This document shows, piece after piece, positions 43,787 to 54,951 of a stretch of 64,000 nt of DNA. Position 1 is the first letter of the stretch; every line of letters starts with the position of its first letter. Made by a program: the position numbers and the translations under genes. The stretch spans positions 248,001 through 312,000 of the forward strand of contig VIIQ02000073.1 of assembly GCA_007449985.2 (NCBI GenBank), written 5' to 3'. Source of the DNA: Desmodesmus armatus. Taxonomy: Eukaryota; Chlorophyta; Chlorophyceae; Sphaeropleales; Scenedesmaceae. The notes under the pieces are model-generated. The model worked only from the letters and a program-made list of their open reading frames with translations. It ran no database searches and was not told the DNA's origin.

Positions 43787-45426
43787 CTGCCAGCAACGCA
43801 AGGTGTGCTGTACCCATGCTGCCCGTGGGTGCGATCATTGTACAGCTGGAGGCTATGTGAGGGGTGCACTAGCAGCATCATGCCGCTTGGTTATGGTCAC
43901 CAAACCCTGAGTCTCATGCTGCACTGCGGGTTTGCTGGCGATCGCGCCAGGATGTGTCAGCATGTCGTGCTGGGGTGTGTGTTGTGACTGCAACCTGGCA
44001 TGGGGTTGCCTAAGTGTACTCGGACTGCGTATATATTTGGAAGCATTGTGTTGTGCCAGATAGTGTTCGACACACAGCCTGGTGATTCAGGCTTGGAAGT
44101 CTGAAGGCACTGCTGGGTCAGCAATGTGTATATATGTTGTTAGTGCCATCTGGGTCACCTTGCCATCTGTTCAACGGTACACAATTTCATTTGAGTGTGA
44201 CATGTTTGGTAGCTGTTGGTGTGATGTGTGGGTGCACGCCAGCTGTGTGCTTGTGAAGGTGCCGCGTCGATCAGCCCAGCCGCCCTACAGGTGGCTGCAG
44301 CAGTGTTGCAGGTTTGTATTGCTCTTCCACTACTCAGTAGTGGAGCCGGGCTTTGCAGCAGGATGGCTGTCTACAGGACAGCAGAGTGTGAGATCCCGAC
44401 CTATTTACCTGTTTGTCTCAAGTGCCTGACTGTTCAGTTGGTGAATCACCGGGCTAATCGGACTATGTTGTTGACTGCTTTGGTTGGACATCTTTGCAGC
44501 TTGCTGACCCTGACAGTATATGCAAGTAAGGGCCCTGCCAGGCTGGTGTGTCTCAAACCACTTGATTGTGGTAAGCTTCTGCCGAATTCGAAGGCAGAAG
44601 CTTCAAGGTATCATACCTTGATTGTAGCTTTTGAAAAGCTAAAGAGGTTGCTGACAGCACCAAGCCACCTGCAGGCTGAGTGATTACATGCACCCCAGCT
44701 GGGGTACACTGTGGATGGATCACTCCTTGTCCCTAAGGCCGAGGGGTACTGCATAGTACTGCTGTAACCTGTTGACTGCAGCATTAACCCCCCGAACCCA
44801 ACCTGAAAGACTGCGGTAGACACAAGTGCAGGGACCTCAATAGCCAATGGCAAGCTGGCTGTCGGTGCCAAGGCGACTCTGTTTCTCCATACAATGAGCA
44901 CCTGTGCTGGATTGCATTGGATCAATTAGGATCTTTAGATTAGATTAATTTTGACTGTGTTGATTGATTAATTGGAGTTCCTGTATCAGAATCCATGATA
45001 TATCGACCCATACCATGGTGCCGCACAAGCAATGGAAAGTCAACTCAAAGCTCTTTGCATGGAAGTCCAACCACAGCCAAGCAACACTTTGGCTTCTGCA
45101 GCAACACAGCTCAACAGATCCAGCCAAGGCGCCAACCCTACTAGGGGTAGTACCCCTGCCACAGCCTGCACCCAACAGGCAACAACATAAACAGCCCACA
45201 AACGGTTCTGGCAAGGCCACCAACAGGCAATCCGCACTGCAACTCAGCTCACTGGGATGCTCAGTATATTGGCAAGTACACTCAGCACACACGTGCTTTG
45301 CACCCTAGGCAATGAGTGTTGCTTGGACACAATACACAGCATGCCAGCCACATTGCACATACTGTGCTGTACAAGTGACAGTACTGAAGTACATCCCTTG
45401 CTCATGAAGAACAAGGCCGGGCAGTG
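43787..45426. other. Intergenic, 1.6 kb with a cluster of hairpins
   Basis: No protein gene is recognised between the protease (+) and the FAD oxidase (-), which converge here. It contains four inverted repeats within 140 bases (44573-44705) and an AT-rich stretch at 44925-44985. The frames present are short and without domains. Confidence 0.5.
44573..44705. repeat. Cluster of four short inverted repeats
   Basis: Successive palindromic units: AAGCTTCTGCC and its complement at 44573-44583 and 44593-44603 (9-base loop); TCAAGGTAT / ATACCTTGA at about 44604-44622 (1-base loop); TAGCTTTT / AAAAGCTA at about 44626-44642 (1-base loop); and the perfect ACCCCAGCTGGGGT at about 44693-44706. Each is short alone, but the spacing and order suggest a folded transcript or a DNA hairpin array. 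No known ncRNA family was recognised. Confidence 0.7.
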
Positions 45427-48400
45427 CTATTGGTTACTGCCTACCAAGTCCTTCTCAGCATCCCTAGCCAAATCCTGCAACTCTTCCCGCTTTTCTGCAG
45501 ACACAGCCGCCTGCTGCTGCAGCCGCCCTAAACCCTCCCACGCATCTAAACCCTCACAGCTGCTGCTCACCCCCAACCCCTCCCTCTCCAACCCCACCCC
45601 ACCGCCAACTCCTCCCAGCGCATCATCTGTACTGCTGCTGCCACCCCCCGACTTCACCACATCTGCTGCTAGCTTGGCCAAAAACGGACTCAGCTGATAG
45701 CTACTGCCAGTGCTACCAGGACCGTAGGGTTCACTGCCTGCTACACCGCAGCACACCACCACCCTGCCTTGGTCAAACCCTGGGTGACACCCTACAAGAG
45801 GGCGGCCGTCAGGTAGTGTGTTAACCAGGGAGGTGGCCATGCTGCAGCTCTGGTGCCGGAGGGGTGCGAGGCCCCGTAGCAGCTGGGAACATGAGGCATG
45901 CAGCTGCTGAACCTGCAGGCATGCAGCACACAGGGGGGCGGGGATGTGGGGCAGGCAAGATTGGGGAATCAAGAAAGATGGCTTGCGTACGGCACACATG
46001 CAGGTTGGGAGGCAGCTGCTGCACACAGGGGGGCAGGGATTTCAGCAGGCAGGTTGGTCAAGGCTGCAGCATGTTGAAAGGGGCAACTGTTGTGCCAGGC
46101 TAGTGCAGGAGACATGCAGCTGGAACATGTAAGCAGGCAGCAGAGTTAGAGCTCGTAGGAAGGAATGTGACTTGTGTGCTAGGCACATGCAGGTTGAGTA
46201 GAGATGCAGTCGGCATGCAGCTGCTACAGCTCCATCACACTTGCAGCATGATGCAGGGTAGCACAACTTCTCCACAGAGTATATCATACCCTATCGTACC
46301 TGCAAGTCTGCCCAGCTGTACCCAGCTTGCCGCAGCTCCCCGCCCTCCTCATCCTCTCTCTCATCTCTCCGCTGAGCTTTCACACTAAACCGCGCCTGCT
46401 CCCAGCTAAAAGCATCCTCCACTGGTAAACCCCACGCAGCCGACTGCTGTAGTGTCACTCGAATGTCACCCGCGGTCCCGGATGGCAGTAAAGTGCAGCC
46501 CTCAGGCTGTTGGGGGGCGTCTGCTGCTGTTGCTGCGCCCCAGCTGTGAATTAGGGGCAGCTGTAGCAGCTGCTCGCCGTTACTAACTGCAAGGCGGCTG
46601 TGGACCACCTCTCGAGCCTGCACACACATATATAAACATACACACATTGGTTGTCAACAAGCTAAGTGTCTTATGCACATATCACAAGGGCTGCGGTTGA
46701 CTGTGCTTGTCTAGTTCCGGGAGCCTGCTGCATCACACAGCCATACGACGCTTGGGAGTACTCTGAAACAGACCAACTAGTCATCTTCATAAATACATGT
46801 GCAGACAGAGCATTGCGACAAGCGACCAAGCTACCTGAGTGCCACCCAAGCTCTCGTCCAATGCCACACACGCTTGCCATGCTCATTGGCTGATTGCCCT
46901 CCCTGTGCCACACACACAGCCCCACCCTCACTCCCCCCCTCCCAACTGCAGCCCCACTGGCCTGGCAACCACCCCCCCCCCCTCCGCCCCCCCCCCCCTC
47001 CCCCCCCCCCAACCTGCAGCCCCTCCACCGTGAGTCCAAACAAGCTGAGGCAGCTGGCCGCCCAAGCCCCCGGGGCCAGCAGCAGCGTTTCTGCCTCGTA
47101 CATGCAGGTCACGCTGTCAGGGGCCAGCACACTGGACGCACGCAGCTCAAAGCAGCTGCCACGGTCACGCCAACCACGCAGCGCCAGGCCATCCTGCAGG
47201 GACAGCATCATGATGCCATATAGCTCATTGTCAATGAGTCATTGAAGAAGCGGCCAATCCCTCATCGGTGAGAGGCTCAAGGCTTCGGCCCCCGGCAGTC
47301 GGGGTAAATCGACTGCAGTTGTGCGTGGCCAGGCAGTGGGGGGTGCGCGCCCCTTGGATCCCGATCGAAACAAAATAAGCAGCCAATATCTGTTATCTCT
47401 GGCTATCTGAGTGACAATACGTGCAGCAGGCATGCGCAGTACCCTCAGCAGCTCACAGACACAGGAACTGCAGCCGCGTTGTCGCGGCTGCTTCTACCTG
47501 TTGTCGAAACCACACACGCACACACACTGCTGTCTGCACCCCTGTCGACCCCTGTTGACCAGCACTCACCCGCACCATTACCCCAGCGTTTGTAGCCAGC
47601 TGCCGTGCTGCTGCTGCTGCCTGCATAGCCAGCAGCACCCCTCCATCCCGCTGCAGTAGCCCGCTGGCCCTGTTGGGTGGCAGCTGCAGCTGCCTGCACA
47701 GCCCATTCACCTCTGAGGCTGACAGCAGGGACGCTGGGATACCCACAGCTGCACAGGACTCCTGCAAATGTCACAGCACAGCACAGCATGGCACGACAGC
47801 ACAGCATGACAGCACAGCATGACACCAAAGCAGAATGCAGCCAGCTTAGAAAGGCCCTGTGGCACAAGACATGCAGCATGACTAGTCTTGTGTCATTGAC
47901 CAGCGACCCCGCAAGTGCCTGATGTCAATCGACATGCTGTAGAACATGGCGGCTCAACAAGTACTGCTGCTGCTGCTGCTCCTGCCGTCCTGTTGAACAC
48001 CCTTCATCAAGGCTGTGAAGTCACAGCCTTGTGACAAAACCCTGCGCTCACCTGCAGCTTACTAAACCCTGCTGCCCCTGCATGGTCCCACTCAGGGTCC
48101 AGCACCACATCCAGTGACTGCTGTGGGGCCAGCAGGGTGGCACCAGTCAGCGCCTGCAGAATGAAGACAGAAGTAATCAATGTCATGGTACTGTTACTTC
48201 TGTCAAAAGACCAATGATGACCGTTCATACGGCATGCCTGAGGGGGGTCGGGTTGGGTTGAGATGGTATGTAGCATCCAGTGTGTATGAAGAGGTCGCCA
48301 ACGGAGGTACTGCACCTGCAGGCCTCCCCAGTATGCAGCTGACTCTGCTGCCAGGTGTGTCAGCAGAGGGTCGGGATCTGGCAGCTTCAGGGGCTGCAGT

Positions 48401-48814
48401 GGCCGCGGCCGAGGGGTGGGCGCAGAGAGACCGTAATCTGACAGCAGCAGCACCTTTCTGCCAGTTTTGGCAAGACTGCAGGAGGGCAACACAGGAGGAA
48501 GAACACGCGATTTACCGATGGGAGAGTAAAGATTTCGCATGTCAGTTGCTCACGGGCTGCCTTCATCAGTAACCCAAGGCCAACCTCCGATCTTTGGCAA
48601 GTCAGTACCTGTAAGCGGCCAGTACAGCGGTCGTGCTGCTGCCCAGCACTGCTATATCGGCTGCTCTGCGCTCCGTGACGACCTCTGATGGTTGAGCATC
48701 TGCGAAGCGCTTTAGGCTGATGCCTGGGGAGCCTGCAGCTGCTGCAGTGACACGTCGTCTGCTGTGCTGCTGTGCTGTGCTTGACGTAACAGGTCGTTGC
48801 AGAGCGTACGTCAT
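45427..48814 (-). CDS. FAD-dependent amine-oxidase/sarcosine-oxidase-like protein
   Basis: Seven exons: 48814-48609, 48475-48316, 48153-48052, 47761-47570, 47193-47014, 46617-46300 and 45912-45427, total 1,644 bases and 547 residues; every junction keeps phase. The N-terminus is Ser/Arg/Ala-rich and looks like an organelle transit peptide. The dinucleotide-binding segment is ADIAVLGSSTTAVLAAY followed by KTGRKVLLLSD, then GLLQRDGGVLLAMQAAAAAR, the second FAD strand LLLAPGAWAASCL and, near the end, GCHPGFDQGRVVVCCGVAGS. This order is that of the DAO family (sarcosine oxidase, N-methyltryptophan oxidase). The usual GxGxxG is degenerate (GSSTTA), so FAD binding or activity may be changed. The substrate is unknown. 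The C-terminus adds a Gly/Ser and Glu-rich extension. Confidence 0.8.
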
Positions 48815-49100
48815 TTGATAGTAGATGGAATAGATTGCGCCAGACCAACCATACAGACACCGATGAGATGATGCTTGTGATGTATTGGTGTCGGATGCAG
48901 AGATCTGTCATGTGACAGACATGACAAATCACACAACTCACTCAAGAAGCAAGCATGCATCGATAAATGCTTGCTTTTGCACGTATCATTTGAAATCGAG
49001 CTTCCCTCGCTTTCTTTCAACCCACTACCAGCCACCACCACCATCAGCAGCAGCAGCAACAGCAGCAGTAACTGCTGACAGCACCTCAAGCACCAGCAGC
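48815..49100. promoter_or_regulatory. Divergent promoter region, FAD oxidase / CDC123
   Basis: Only 286 bases separate the two divergent start codons, so this must include both promoters or 5' UTRs. An open frame runs from 48885 into the CDC123 start, so CDC123 translation could start further upstream. No clear promoter element is seen. Confidence 0.4.
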
Positions 49101-50983
49101 ATGTGTGCAACTGAGCATCTCGACCCCACAAATGATGACGGTGATGCTCTGTGTCAGTGCAGCTACGGGTCTTGGTACCCTAGATACACTGCACTCGCCC
49201 CTCCCAGCAGGGTGATACAGCTTGACCAGGCAGCAGCAGACTTCCTGCACGAAGATGGACTGGTGCTGCACGAGGAGTCGGAAGCGGTGAGCAAAGTCTC
49301 GCTATGTGTATCATGTTCTTTGTCTTATTCATGTATCATAGCAGCGGCAGCAGCAGCATATTGGCAGGGGATGGGGCAGGGGGATGGGCTGCTGCCGCAC
49401 GCGAAGCCGGAAGCGGTGATCAAGGGCCCTATGATAAGCAGCAGCAGCGTTGGGATCTACTGTGGGGCATAGTGGCATGCAGCATCCTGCACTAGCAGCA
49501 CTTGCAGCAGCAGCAGCAGCAGCAGCACCGGCATTCTGTGTGTTGTGTGCACCATGGTTCAGCTACACATGCCAGCTGGAACCCCCCCCCTATTCCGTCA
49601 CTCTGCTGTATCGCCTGACCACACTTTGCTGTTTCGCTCTGCCACAACCCTTCGCTGTCCTCACCCACCCACTTCCTGTCCCTCCCGTTCTCCCCTTCCC
49701 CTGGGTCTCCCCCCCCCCCCCCCCCCCCGCCCCCTGCCTTCACTCACTCACCACCACGGCAGCTCCCACAACGTGCCCAGCCAAGTGACATAATCGTTCA
49801 AGGTGTTGACTACGACCCCAACGACCTCTACAGCAGCAGCAGCAGCAGCAGCAGCAGCGGCAGTGACACAGCCGACGATTCCGACTTAGACTCTAACAGC
49901 AGTAATGAGCAGCAGCTGCCATGGCCACAGCGGTTCCCAGGGCTGCATGGCTCCATTGCTGCTGCCATTCGTGAGCTGGGTGGGGCGGTGGCCCCTCGCT
50001 TGAATTGGAGCAGCCCCACTGATGCGCTGTGGCTCAGCAGCAGCAACACACTCAAGTGCACCAACCCTTACGAGGTGCGCTTGGGTTGTGCGGGTTTGGG
50101 CGGGGGGGGGGGGGGGGGACGCGCAATGGCGTGCGTGTGTGTGTGTGTGTGGGGGAGGGGGGCGGCGGGCGCGAGCAGCTGTTCGCTGATTTTGAGCAAC
50201 AGTGCAAGGTGCAGCACTTCAGCAACACTGCCCCACTGATGCGCTGTGGCTCAGCAGCAGTAACACACTCAAGTGCACCAACCCTGATGAGGTACGCGCA
50301 TTATTAATTTGGGGGGGGGGGGGGGGAGGTCGGCACAGGTAGATACTTTCACCGCAAAGCGGTACTCTCTACACTTGATCGGCTGGGTAATTATGTGAGG
50401 TGGGATGGAAGGGGGGGGGGAGGCGCATGTGTGTGGGGAGGGGGGGGGGAGGGGGGGGGGTACGTGCGTGTGATCATCAGTGCACCCCTGTGTGTGAGGT
50501 ACCATGCATGGCAGAAACGTTTTATGCAGACTGGCCAGTTCGTGCCCAAGTGCAGCCAAGGTGTCTCAGCCACACACCACTCTCCTTCGCATGCCACCTA
50601 CGCTACGTGTTGTGCTTCACACACATGTTGCACTTCTCCAACTGCTGCTGCTGCTGCTGCTGTATGGCCAGGTCTTGTTGCTGTTGAAGGGGTCAGACCG
50701 TGTGGCTCACGACCTTGAGCAGCTGCAGCAGCTGCACAGCAGACACCCCACACACCAACAGCACCAGCAGCACGAACAGCACCAACAGCTGGCTACTATC
50801 CCAGAGCCCCAGCAAGCCCCAAGCAGCAGCAGCAGCAACAGGCAGCCGCTGCGAGTCGAGTTAGTGTTGCGGCGCTGGTGTGACAGCCTGCAGCCTGAGT
50901 GGCAGTTCCGTGTTTTGTGTGTCAGCACAGGGTGGCAGCTATCAGCCAGAGGGACCCCAGCCAGCACTTCCCACAGCTGGCCT

Positions 50984-51026
<43 letters not shown>

Positions 51027-51850
51027 GAGTGAGGGTGAGGACGAGGAGGAAGGCAGTCGGCACAGCCTAAGCAGCATTCAGCGGCGGCTGTTGGAGTGGC
51101 GTGAGGCACACATTGCCAGCAGCTTCCCTATTGACTCATGTAAGAGTGTGTCTTCGTCGGGGGGGGGGGGGGGGGTCTGCTTTTTTGTTATGTCTGTGGT
51201 GGCAGTCTGTATGAACATGAATGGCTCACATTGGCACCAGCTTGCCACTACATGCATATGAACGCGTCCTGGTGGGGGCCAGCCTGAGTTTTACGTGGAG
51301 CTCTGGTGGTTTCAACGGTTGATTGGATCAAGGTCCCAGATCAATGACCGGATGACAGCAGCAGCCTGATCATGCCTAGGTCCAGCTGCTGCAACGCGTT
51401 ATGCACTGGCATGTTTTGGCTTGCACATTTTCCGCCACCTTGTCATACACAGCATCCTAGAAACGGTAGTGGTGCGCTGAATGTGGCCTGCCCCCGAATG
51501 TTGCCACTGTGTGTCGGCCTCCCTGTGTTTATGATGGCTGCTGCTGCTGCTGTTGCTGCTGTTGCTGCTGTTGCTGTTGCTGCTGCAGATGCCATGGATG
51601 TGTATGTGCCTCCTCGTGGAGCCATCAAGCTGCTCGACTTCAGCCCCATCCGTGACACAACCAACCCCCTCTGCTTCGAATGGGAGGACCTGCCTTACAC
51701 ACACATGAAGCAGCAGCAGCAGCAGCAACAGCACACCAGCAGCTCAGAACAGCATCCTTCGCAGCAGCAGCAGCAGCAGCAGCAGGAGGAGGTGGGCTTG
51801 AGTAGCAGCGAGCAGCACCAACAGCACACACCTACTCAGCAGCAACAGCC

Positions 51851-51892
<42 letters not shown>

Positions 51893-52118
51893 AGCCTCAA
51901 GCAGCAGGAGCCAGCCGCCGCTGTCTCAGCAGCAGCAGCAGCAGTCAGGGGGTTGTGGCTCGTCTGGCGCCAGGCCTGTGATGTTCCGTGTTGTTGAGCA
52001 CGAGGGCATGATAGTGCCTGGAGCCAGGGTGGCTACTGGCATGCCGTATGACATGCTGGGCCTGCCTGACGCTGTGAGTGCTGTCATGACTGGTATGCAG
52101 CAGCAGCAACTGCAGTAA
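49101..52118 (+). CDS. CDC123: CDC123, eIF2 assembly factor
   Basis: Exons 49101-49286, 49763-50074, 50672-51139 and 51589-52118, about 498 residues. Diagnostic segments: CSYGSWYPRYTAL, FPGLHGSIAAAIRELGGAVA, RLNWSSPTDALWL, TLKCTNPYE joined to VLLLLKGSDRVAHDL, LRVELVLRRWCDSL, AAISQRDPSQHFPQL and VYVPPRGAIKLLDFSP followed by LCFEWEDL. CDC123 is an ATP-grasp protein that promotes assembly of translation initiation factor eIF2. Ser runs lie before FPGLHG and long Gln runs lie after the FEWEDL motif; the end (MIVPGARVATGMPYDML) is conserved. Exon 3 lacks one base near 50906-50915, between EWQFR and AAISQRD. Introns 1 and 2 contain copies of the preceding exon end and donor. TGTAA at 52192-52196 may be the poly(A) signal. 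Confidence 0.92.
49253..49420 (+). repeat. CDC123 exon-1 donor segment duplicated
   Basis: The end of exon 1 (about 49253-49290, GATGGACTGGTGCTGCACGA then GGAAGCG and GTGAGC) has a diverged copy at about 49382-49420 (GATGGGCTGCTGCCGCACGC, then GGAAGCG and GTGATC). Confidence 0.8.
50010..50300 (+). repeat. CDC123 exon-2 donor segment duplicated
   Basis: The last 65 bases of exon 2 with the donor (50012-50080, ending ACGAG then GTGCGC) recur at about 50226-50296 (ending ATGAG then GTACGC) with about 95 percent identity. Both donors look functional. A poly-G tract at 50100-50119 lies between the copies and another follows the second copy. Confidence 0.92.
50339..50372 (+). repeat. Short dispersed repeat after a poly-G run, copy 2
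   Basis: GATACTTTCACCGCAAAGCG followed by GTACTCTC, directly after a poly-G tract in CDC123 intron 2; partner of 25156-25187. The ACCGC / GCGGT pair can form a small hairpin. Confidence 0.6.
51709..51945 (+). repeat. Poly-Gln tracts in CDC123 exon 4
   Basis: Several CAG runs (about 51709-51728, 51762-51786, 51857-51891 and 51929-51945) encode Gln stretches in the C-terminal third. Another CAG run in exon 3 at about 50986-51020 is read as Ala once the lost base is allowed for. The tracts interrupt otherwise conserved sequence. Confidence 0.9.
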
Positions 52119-52912
52119 CTGCCGACGCCCAATGTTTTAGAGATGAACCTTGCCGTTGTTGTGACCAGTGCAGCAAGACGGGGCTGTCATATGTAATACA
52201 GCAGGTGCTTGTGTCAGGTTGGCGTGCTGTTGTGACAAGTATCCCTCCAGAGACACAGTCAGTGATTGCTGTGATGTGGCCCACTCAGTGATTGCTGTGA
52301 ATTGACTCACCCCGTGAACCAGAGCACTGCACAACAGAGAGGGATTGCCATGGGTGTTAAGCACATGCGCAAAAGATACTTGCGTGACATGTGGAATCTG
52401 GACTACACAAACATTTTGCAAGCAACATGCACGTTCTGCAGAAAGGACTTTCAGAGGCCATGCTCTTCCTCTTGCAGCACCCTGCCTGTCCAGCAAATTT
52501 CAGGGTCAATCAATCCTGGCCAGCACTGCTTTACAGGGTGGACCACAGCGAAATGATGCTCACAAAACAGACAGCACCCACAATCACACAGATGCATGCA
52601 CATCTCAATGCACACACAGGCCAACATGCAAGCCAACTCTGGCTTTTGCTCTGCTCTCCTGTCACACAAGGGCATGCGCCCACACACTCTCACTCTCACT
52701 CTCACTCCCCAAACCCTCCGGCAGATTTGCTAACTTCCATTTTCAGCAACCACCCACGGCAACAACAGCCCCTGCACCACCACAGCTGCCTGCAACCTTC
52801 TCACCCCCACCACAACCAACAGCAACAAACAAGCTCCTGCAGCCACATACCACACCAAACAAGTAATCTTACTACCATCTACTACCCAGGGTTTGTAGAA
52901 CCTCAGAACCCC
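52119..52912. other. Convergent intergenic region
   Basis: CDC123 (+) and the mTERF-like gene (-) converge. TGTAA at 52192-52196 suits CDC123 and a minus-strand TGTAA at about 52531-52535 suits the mTERF-like gene. A CTCACT microsatellite is at about 52685-52708. No coding signal. Confidence 0.55.
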
Positions 52913-54598
52913 TCAGAACCTGACCCAGCACCTGTTGCACTCGCCAGCACAGTCACCCAGGCAGTCCACGTTATACCCCAGCAGCGAGGGGTTCCTGAGC
53001 ACAGCACCGCGCAGCACATCGCCCTCCAGCTTCCACTCCTGCTGCAGCTTGGCCACATTCCCTTGCAGCTGGCTGTCCACTGCACAGCCCAGGACCTCGG
53101 GGAAGGCCTTGATGGTCTTGCTGACCTGCAGCTGGTCCATGCCTAGGCTCTGCAGGAAGGCTAGGACGGCTTGGATCTGCTGCGCATCGGGGGCCTGCTC
53201 CCTCTGTCAAGGGGTGAGAAGGGGGAAAGGGAGGTGCAGGTGGGCAGACAGAAATAGGAGGGGGTGAGTGGTTGCAGATACCACAATTGGGGGGGCAGCT
53301 GCAGCTGCTGGTCCATGCCAAGGCTGTGCAGGAAGGACAGCACCGCCTGGATCTGCTGGGGGTCGGGAGCCTGCTCCCTCTGTGGAAGCGAAGGGATGAA
53401 GTGGAGGGCAGATGTGCAGACAGCAAAGGAAGGGGGTGAGTCGGGAGGGGGGGGGGGAGTTGCAGACACCGCGTCGAAGGTGCGGGGGAGGGGAGGGAGG
53501 TGCAGCAGCTGTCCACCGCACAGCCCAGGACCTCGGGAAAGGCCTTGATGGTCTTGCTGACCTGTGGCTGGTCCATGCCTAGGCTCTGCAGGAAAGCTAG
53601 GACCGCCTGGATCTGCTGTGCAGCGGGGGCCTGCTCCCTCTGTCAAGGGGTCAGAAGAAGGGGGAAAGGGAGGTGCAGGTGAGCAGACAGAAATAGGAGG
53701 GGGTGAGTGGCTGCAGACACCACGATAGGGGGGGCTGCTGCAGCTGCTGGTCCATGCCTAGGCTCTGCAGGAAGGCGAGGACGGCCTGGATCTGCTGCGC
53801 ATCTGGGGCCTGCTCCCTCTGTGGAGGCACAGGCAGACGTGCAGACAGGGGAGGGGGTGAGTGGGCGGGGGTCGCAGACACCGTGTTAGGGAGGGGGGAC
53901 AGGGAGGCAGCAGCTTGTGCATGCCTAGGTTCTGCAGGAAGGACAGCACGGCCAGGATCTGCTCAGCGTCTGCGGCCTGCTCCTTCTGTGGAGGGGGTTG
54001 CAGACGTGCAGGCACAAAAGGGGGGGGGGTTGAGTGGGGAGGGGGGGGAGGGGGTTGCAGACCCCACATTGCCGGGGGGAGACAGGGTGCAGCAGCTGGT
54101 GCATGCCTAGGCCTTGCAGTGTAGGATGTGTCAGTCTGAACAGTGACGACACATGCCGGCTGTAAGTACACAACCTGCCCCTGCCAGGCTGACCGCACAC
54201 ACCTTTTCATGGCGCCAGTATGCTCGTGCCCTGGCACCCCAGCCGAAGGCCCGCTGGATGAACGTTTCTGCATCAAACTCATCAAAACCCAAACCCTGCA
54301 ACTCCTGCACACACTGCTGGTACGCCTCCGGGTGGGAGTCCTGTACACTGCTGGCTGCTGCTGCTTGCAGTTTGCTTGGAACAGCAGCTGTCGTGAATGT
54401 GTCCTGGCTGACAGGCTGTGCTTGACTGCTGCTGATGTGACGCAGTTGCACACGCCGCGGCCGCGCTGTGTTGCTGGGGATAGCCCTTGTGGGGGCTGCA
54501 TGACAGCACCGCTGGGTGATGGTTGCCTGCAGAAGCATGATGGTGTGTTGAAAGTGTGAGGATTCCGACCCTTCAACTGCATGCAACGCCTGCAGCAT
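52913..54598 (-). CDS. mTERF-like organellar protein
   Basis: The minimal model has two exons, 54598-54203 and 53203-52913, joined in phase 0, 228 residues. The N-terminus is Arg/Ser/Gln-rich and acid-poor (HISSSQAQPVSQD follows), consistent with a chloroplast or mitochondrial transit peptide. The first exon has a helical stretch, AYQQCVQELQGLGFDEFDAE to RARAYWRHEK. The second has the mTERF helix-turn pattern QQIQAVLAFLQSLGMD, VSKTIKAFPEVLGCAVDSQL and RGAVLRNPSLLGYNVDC. mTERF proteins bind organellar nucleic acids and affect transcription or splicing. Five to six copies of the second exon's beginning lie between the two exons, each with an acceptor, so the actual transcript may include one or more of them. 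The protein is short for the family. Confidence 0.65.
53100..54118 (-). repeat. Array of mTERF-like exon-start copies
   Basis: The start of the terminal exon, encoding REQAPDAQQIQAVLAFLQSL, occurs with an acceptor (ACAG before AGGGAGCAG) at 53203, 53379, 53639, 53818 and 53985, and a short sixth fragment is near 54118-54085. Copy spacing is 176, 260, 179 and 167 bases. The 53639 copy continues furthest, keeping the FPEVLGCAVDS part. Protein identity between copies is high, with substitutions such as QAAD for QAPD. Confidence 0.93.
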
Positions 54599-54951
54599 CC
54601 AATCCTCACCTGCATTTTGACGGGTGTGTGTATGTGGTTAGCAGACTGGTGCCCCAGTAGCAAAGTGGTTGGGCCAGGGCTTGAGGAAGACTATAAGCGA
54701 TGAACTTTGGGTGATCAAAAATCTAATATTCAGTGAGCTACGTCGCTTGCATCTGACCTTTCCCAAAGGCAGCTGAACAGTCGCGGAACAGAACAAGCAG
54801 GGTTTCGGCCTGCAGATGACCATGATGTGCATTTGGTTTTGTCACTGACGTTAGCGGTTCAACCAGGAGTCTGGCTCTCCCCACTGCGCTTCCGACCCAA
54901 CCTTTCCAACTCTGATCTCAGCTTGTGTTCTGCCCTGGCCCATCGATCACC
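54599..54951. promoter_or_regulatory. Divergent promoter region, mTERF-like / GRX
   Basis: 353 bases between two divergent start codons, both for probable organelle proteins. Around 54645-54670 the sequence resembles the 5' half of a tRNA, but no 3' half is present. No promoter motif is claimed. Confidence 0.4.

Noticed and set aside
43702..44432. Additional 3' exon of the protease after 44300
   Set aside because: A possible acceptor exists there, but reading on without splicing gives a short basic tail and a stop that fit the end of the fold better.
44575..44605. T-arm-like TTCGAAT on the minus strand
   Set aside because: It is the loop of a longer inverted repeat; there is no cloverleaf around it.
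47194..47569. Possible snoRNA or snRNA in an intron of the FAD oxidase gene
   Set aside because: Hairpins such as CCCCCGGCAGTCGGGG are present, but no box C/D, H/ACA or snRNA signature could be assigned.
54640..54670. Sequence like the 5' half of a tRNA
   Set aside because: There is a D-arm-like stretch but no anticodon stem, T-arm or complementary acceptor end follows.
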